Assembly (NCBI GenBank): GCA_963611355.1
Contig: CAVDRM010000048.1
Coordinates: 1-6,208 of the forward strand
Direction of reading: 5' to 3'
Length of the DNA: 6,208 bases
DNA from: CAVDRM01 sp963611355
GTDB lineage: Bacteria > Bacillota > Clostridia > Christensenellales > Aristaeellaceae
The notes beneath the pieces are model-generated. The model saw only the letters and a list, made by a program, of their open reading frames with translations, ran no database searches and was not told the origin of the DNA. The translations under genes and the position numbers were made by a program. Shown here in pieces: positions 4,244 through 6,208 of the stretch (the stretch's first letter is position 1; each line of letters begins with the position of its first letter).

Positions 4244-4942
4244 ATGAATTTACCGTACATCAAGGTCTTCTTAGACCTGAGCGCAACGGTTGACTTGCTT
4301 TCTGATGCCGAAGCGGGGAGGCTTCTGAAGGCGCTGCTGCACTACGGCAACGGCGAGGAAGATGAGCTGCTGGGACAGGAAAAGCTGGTATTCGCCATGC
4401 TCAGGGGGCAGATAGACAGAGATGCCGTGAGTTATGCCGATTATAAGGATAAGCAGCGGGGAAACGGCAAAAAGGGCGGCCGCCCGAAAAAACCCACAGA
4501 AACCCAACAAAACCCAAAAAACCCAAGCCTTTTTTTAAAAACCCAAAAAAGCCAAGACAAAGAAGAAGACAAAGACAAAGACGAAGACGAAGAGAAGGGC
4601 GCTAAAGCGCCCAACGCGCCCGCGGGACGCTTCTTACCGCCTACGGTGGACGAGGTGCGCCTGTACTGCCGGGAGCGGGGGAACTCGGTCGATGCGCAGC
4701 GCTTTGTCGACTTCTACTCGTCCAACGGCTGGCGGGTGGGGAAAAACCCCATGAAGGACTGGCAGGCTTGCGTCCGGACATGGGAGCAGCGGGGCGATGC
4801 TTCACCGTTTTCGGGCTATCCGCGTCCCGAAAACCCGAAAAATCGCTATGAACAGCGCACCTACACCGATGACGAGCTGGAGCTCGCTGCGGGTACGGAC
4901 GAGCTGCTGAAAACCGCAAGAGAAGGGAGCGGGTGGAAATAA
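4244..4942 (+). CDS. Phage replication protein (DnaD/replisome-organizer-like)
   Basis: This 232-residue protein starts at ATG 4244 after CGGAGGG (about 8 nt upstream). Residues 1-70 (MNLPYIKVFLDLSATVDLLS, DAEAGRLLKALLHYGNGEE, REAL-like LVFAMLRGQIDRD) match the N-terminal domain seen in phage replication proteins (DUF6291-like). Residues 71-82 are a basic GNGKKGGRPKK patch. Residues 83-128 are low-complexity (TQQNPKNP, then KEEDKDKDEDEEK). Residues 130-183 (FLPPTVDEVRLYCRERGNSVDAQ ... FYSSNGWRVGKNPMKDWQA) are the C-terminal helical segment found on many phage replisome organizers, which recruit host helicase to the origin. The low-complexity DNA contains a candidate origin (4491-4612). Its position after SSB fits an early replication module. 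Family membership is confident; exact biochemical role is inferred. Confidence 0.75.
   Translation: MNLPYIKVFLDLSATVDLLSDAEAGRLLKALLHYGNGEEDELLGQEKLVFAMLRGQIDRDAVSYADYKDKQRGNGKKGGRPKKPTETQQNPKNPSLFLKTQKSQDKEEDKDKDEDEEKGAKAPNAPAGRFLPPTVDEVRLYCRERGNSVDAQRFVDFYSSNGWRVGKNPMKDWQACVRTWEQRGDASPFSGYPRPENPKNRYEQRTYTDDELELAAGTDELLKTAREGSGWK
4485..4612. other. Candidate phage replication origin inside the replication gene
   Basis: Five AACCCA copies start at 4491, 4501, 4511, 4520 and 4540, that is 10, 10, 9 and 20 bp apart, so they lie on nearly the same face of the helix. They fall in all three codon phases (1, 2, 0, 0, 2), so codon repetition does not explain them. A-tracts and a 7-T run between them make an AT-rich island in GC-rich DNA. 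A purine-rich hexamer tract (4556-4597) follows, then a perfect palindrome GGGCGC-TAAA-GCGCCC (4597-4612). Iterons inside the initiator gene are known from lambda O and other phages. Confidence 0.5.
4556..4597 (+). repeat. GACAAA/GACGAA hexamer tract
   Basis: Codons 105-118 of the replication gene are built from GAC, AAA, GAA and AAG only, as degenerate 6-bp repeats (GACAAA three times, GACGAA twice, plus GAAGAA). The encoded KDKDEDEEK segment is a charged, flexible linker. The tract could expand or shrink by slippage in multiples of 6 without breaking the frame. Confidence 0.75.
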
Positions 4943-5277
4943 GCAAATACAAGAGCCGAAAAACGGCGGTTGACGGCATCGAGTTCGACAGCCGGAAGGA
5001 GGCGCAGCGGTATCATGCGCTAAAAATGCTGGAGCGGGCGGGCGAGATTCAAGGCCTGCGCTGCCAGGTACCCTATGAGCTCATCGACAGGCAGAAGCGC
5101 CCGTCCGGCGGCATGGAGAGAGCCGTGAAATACATTGCGGACTTTGTCTACGAGAAAAACGGGCGGACAATCGTCGAGGACGTGAAGGGATACCGGCGCG
5201 GCACGGCCTACAACGTGTTCAGCATCAAGCGCAAGCTGATGCTTGAAAGATACGGAATCGAGGTGGTGGAGGTATGA
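4933..5277 (+). CDS. DUF1064 protein, PD-(D/E)XK nuclease-like
   Basis: A GTG at 4933 opens a 114-residue frame that overlaps the end of the replication gene by 10 nt; AAGGGAG (4923-4929) is the ribosome binding site. The protein shows the DUF1064 pattern: SKYKSRKTAVDGIEFDSRKE (4-23), AQRYHALKMLERAGEI, QVPYELI (45-51), AVKYIADFVY (64-73) and VEDVKGYRRGTAY (81-93), then IKRKLMLERYGIEV. Asp70 followed by Asp83-x-Lys85 fits the D...(D/E)xK catalytic core of small PD-(D/E)XK nucleases, including Holliday junction resolvase-like enzymes. That fits a recombination and replication operon, where branched DNA must be cut. Family is confident; nuclease activity is inferred from motif. Confidence 0.8.
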   Translation: MEISKYKSRKTAVDGIEFDSRKEAQRYHALKMLERAGEIQGLRCQVPYELIDRQKRPSGGMERAVKYIADFVYEKNGRTIVEDVKGYRRGTAYNVFSIKRKLMLERYGIEVVEV

Positions 5278-5372
5278 CGGGCGTCATTCTGTTTTTTCTG
5301 GGGGTCTGGGTCGGGCTGGCCGTTTCGGCCATTGCTCGCATCATCGCAAATGACAAAAACGGGAGGGAATGA
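5274..5372 (+). CDS. Tiny single-span membrane protein (32 aa)
   Basis: The ATG at 5274 overlaps the preceding TGA as ATGA. The 32-residue product, MTGVILFFLGVWVGLAVSAI followed by ARIIANDKNGRE, is one membrane span (residues 3-24) with a charged C-terminal tail. It ends 3 nt before the next start. Very short membrane proteins are common between phage early genes, and their functions are mostly unknown. It is too short for reliable family assignment; the tight overlap and the clean hydrophobic pattern are the support. Confidence 0.55.
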   Translation: MTGVILFFLGVWVGLAVSAIARIIANDKNGRE

Positions 5373-5375
5373 ACA

Positions 5376-5798
5376 ATGACACTGGGCGAAAGCTTCAAGG
5401 GACTGCCGGAGGACGAGCGCGTCCTTTTGCACAAGGCACCGACGCACTGCACCATGCATGGCAGGCATGACCGCATCACGCGCAGGCTGTGGGATGAGCT
5501 TGTTATCACGGCGCGGCAGGGAGGGCTGACTGAGGTCTGGCCCGTGCGGAACTCTTCGGAGGGCACGCTTGAATTGTCAATCGAGTATGCCGGGCTCGGC
5601 AAAGAGCACGTTGACGCGCTGAAAAGGGTGTTTCCGGGCGCGGCAAAGGTCAAGGACCTTGTGTGCCTGATGCACTCCGGCTATCGCGGCTGGCGCATTG
5701 GGCAGGGAATGGAATTGGGCTGGGAGACGAAACGCGCCGTGCTTGATGCGCTGTTTGGCTTGGGCGTGGTCGGCGAAACCGAAAAATACGGAATGTAG
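5376..5798 (+). CDS. Unrecognised 140-aa phage protein
   Basis: ATG 5376 has GGGAGGGAA (5361-5369) 6 nt upstream. The soluble 140-residue protein begins MTLGESFKGLPEDERVLLHK. Visible segments are a His/Cys group near residues 19-30 (HKAPTHCTMHGRHD), an acidic/hydrophobic middle (TLELSIEYAGLGKEHVDALK), and a C-terminal block CLMHSGYRGWRIGQGMELGW followed by ETKRAVLDALFGLGVV. The His/Cys cluster could bind metal, but the spacing matches no motif I know. No signal peptide or membrane segment is present. Position in the operon, after the nuclease-like gene, suggests an early function. I do not assign one. Confidence 0.7.
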   Translation: MTLGESFKGLPEDERVLLHKAPTHCTMHGRHDRITRRLWDELVITARQGGLTEVWPVRNSSEGTLELSIEYAGLGKEHVDALKRVFPGAAKVKDLVCLMHSGYRGWRIGQGMELGWETKRAVLDALFGLGVVGETEKYGM

Positions 5799-5806
5799 AA
5801 GGAGGG

Positions 5807-5830
5807 CAACCATGAAGGCAACCATGAAGG
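5807..5830 (+). repeat. 12-bp tandem duplication spanning two start codons
   Basis: CAACCATGAAGG occurs exactly twice, at 5807-5818 and 5819-5830. Each copy carries an in-frame ATG (5812 and 5824), so the last gene begins MKATMK. The first ATG has ideal spacing (5 nt) from AAGGAGGG (5799-5806). The duplication adds four residues. Confidence 0.9.
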
Positions 5831-6208
5831 TGTACAAAGGATTCAACAGCGATATGACCTGCCGGGGCTTTATGTTCGAGGAGGGCAAAGCCTATGAGCA
5901 TGAGGGCGACATCAAGCTGTGCGAAAGCGGCTTTCACGCCTGTGAAAACCCGCTGGAATGCTTTAGTTATTACTATCCGAGCAAAAGCATCTATCGGGAA
6001 GCAGAGCTGGAAAACGTATCGGGTGAACGGCAAGAAGGCAGCAAGGTGGTCGGGGGAAAAATCAAAATCGGCGCACGCATCGGCCTCGAAGCAATTGCGC
6101 CGTTAGCAGTTGAATATATCAATTCCGCTGCCAGCAGCACGGGCGACTGCTCCGCTGCCAGCAACACGGGCAGCTACTCCGCTGCCAGCAGCACGGGCGA
6201 CTGCTCCG
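5812..6208 (+). CDS. DUF7666-like protein with 9-residue SAAS repeats (cut by window edge)
   Basis: The frame is open from ATG 5812 to the window end (132 residues seen). The N-terminal domain (about 6-103) has KVYKGFNSDMTCRGFMFEEG, a short YEHEG, LCESGFHACENPLECFSYYY (36-55), AELENVSGERQEGSKVVGGK and IKIGARIGLEA. This is the pattern of a phage-associated domain (DUF7666 type) that often precedes long repeats. From residue 105, 9-residue repeats begin: SAASSTGDC, SAASNTGSY, SAASSTGDC, continuing past the edge. Such repeats may form a beta-solenoid like pentapeptide-repeat proteins, although the period is 9, not 5. Function is unknown; DNA mimicry or binding to a surface are possible roles. 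The operon places it with early genes. Confidence 0.7.
   Translation, partial: MKATMKVYKGFNSDMTCRGFMFEEGKAYEHEGDIKLCESGFHACENPLECFSYYYPSKSIYREAELENVSGERQEGSKVVGGKIKIGARIGLEAIAPLAVEYINSAASSTGDCSAASNTGSYSAASSTGDCS
6124..6208 (+). repeat. 27-bp coding tandem repeats
   Basis: Three full 27-bp units (6124-6150, 6151-6177, 6178-6204) and 4 bases of a fourth are visible. Units 1 and 3 are identical; unit 2 differs by a few bases, giving SAASNTGSY instead of SAASSTGDC. They are contiguous and encode protein, so this is not a CRISPR array. Confidence 0.9.

Noticed and set aside
6124..6208. CRISPR-like repeat array
   Set aside because: Units are contiguous with no spacers, stay in frame and encode a regular 9-residue protein repeat.

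Overview
The window joins two different stretches of DNA. The left part (about 1-1300) is AT-rich and looks like host chromosome. It holds the start of a probable insertion-sequence transposase at the left edge and a seven-gene tRNA operon, both on the minus strand. The right part (about 1360-6208) is GC-rich and tightly packed with plus-strand genes. It is the early region (DNA recombination and replication) of a temperate phage or prophage. The tRNA genes all encode their 3' CCA, the Shine-Dalgarno sites are strong AAGGAGG types, and the small phage proteins are of kinds common in low-GC-lineage Gram-positives. This suggests a Bacillota host. A Negativicutes host (Selenomonas or Megasphaera relatives) is my best guess, but it is inference from protein flavour only.

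Left part. A promoter at 157-185 reads left into the transposase start at 88. A hairpin-plus-T-run terminator (195-226) faces left just upstream of that promoter. The tRNA operon is transcribed right to left from a near-perfect vegetative promoter (1232-1260). The order is Pro(TGG), Glu(TTC), Met or Ile2(CAT), Asp(GTC), Thr(TGT), Tyr(GTA), Leu(CAG), ending in a strong terminator at 397-432. The 227-396 interval has no convincing gene but carries a 12-bp tandem repeat and an inverted repeat.

Right part, in order: a small helix-turn-helix protein with a TTG start; several tiny proteins (one membrane, one Cys-rich, one basic); a CxxC zinc-binding protein; a probable Rad52-superfamily single-strand annealing protein; a NinB-like protein; SSB; a phage replication protein; a DUF1064 nuclease-like protein; a tiny membrane protein; an unrecognised 140-aa protein; and the start of a repeat protein with 9-residue SAAS-type repeats, cut by the right edge. 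Many starts overlap the previous stop (four as ATGA), so this reads as one translationally coupled operon. The annealing protein, NinB-like protein and SSB form a phage recombination module that leads directly into the replication gene.

The most interesting signal is inside the replication gene. Five AACCCA copies are spaced by about one or two helical turns, lie in all three reading frames, sit in an A-tract-rich island, and are followed by a perfect GC palindrome. This looks like an initiator-embedded phage origin. Also notable are a cobalamin-riboswitch-core-like hairpin that hides a Shine-Dalgarno site (1846-1888), a 10-bp perfect hairpin over a stop codon (2286-2313), a 12-bp duplication that doubles a start codon (5807-5830), and the placement of phage early genes directly behind a tRNA promoter with no integrase or repressor in between.
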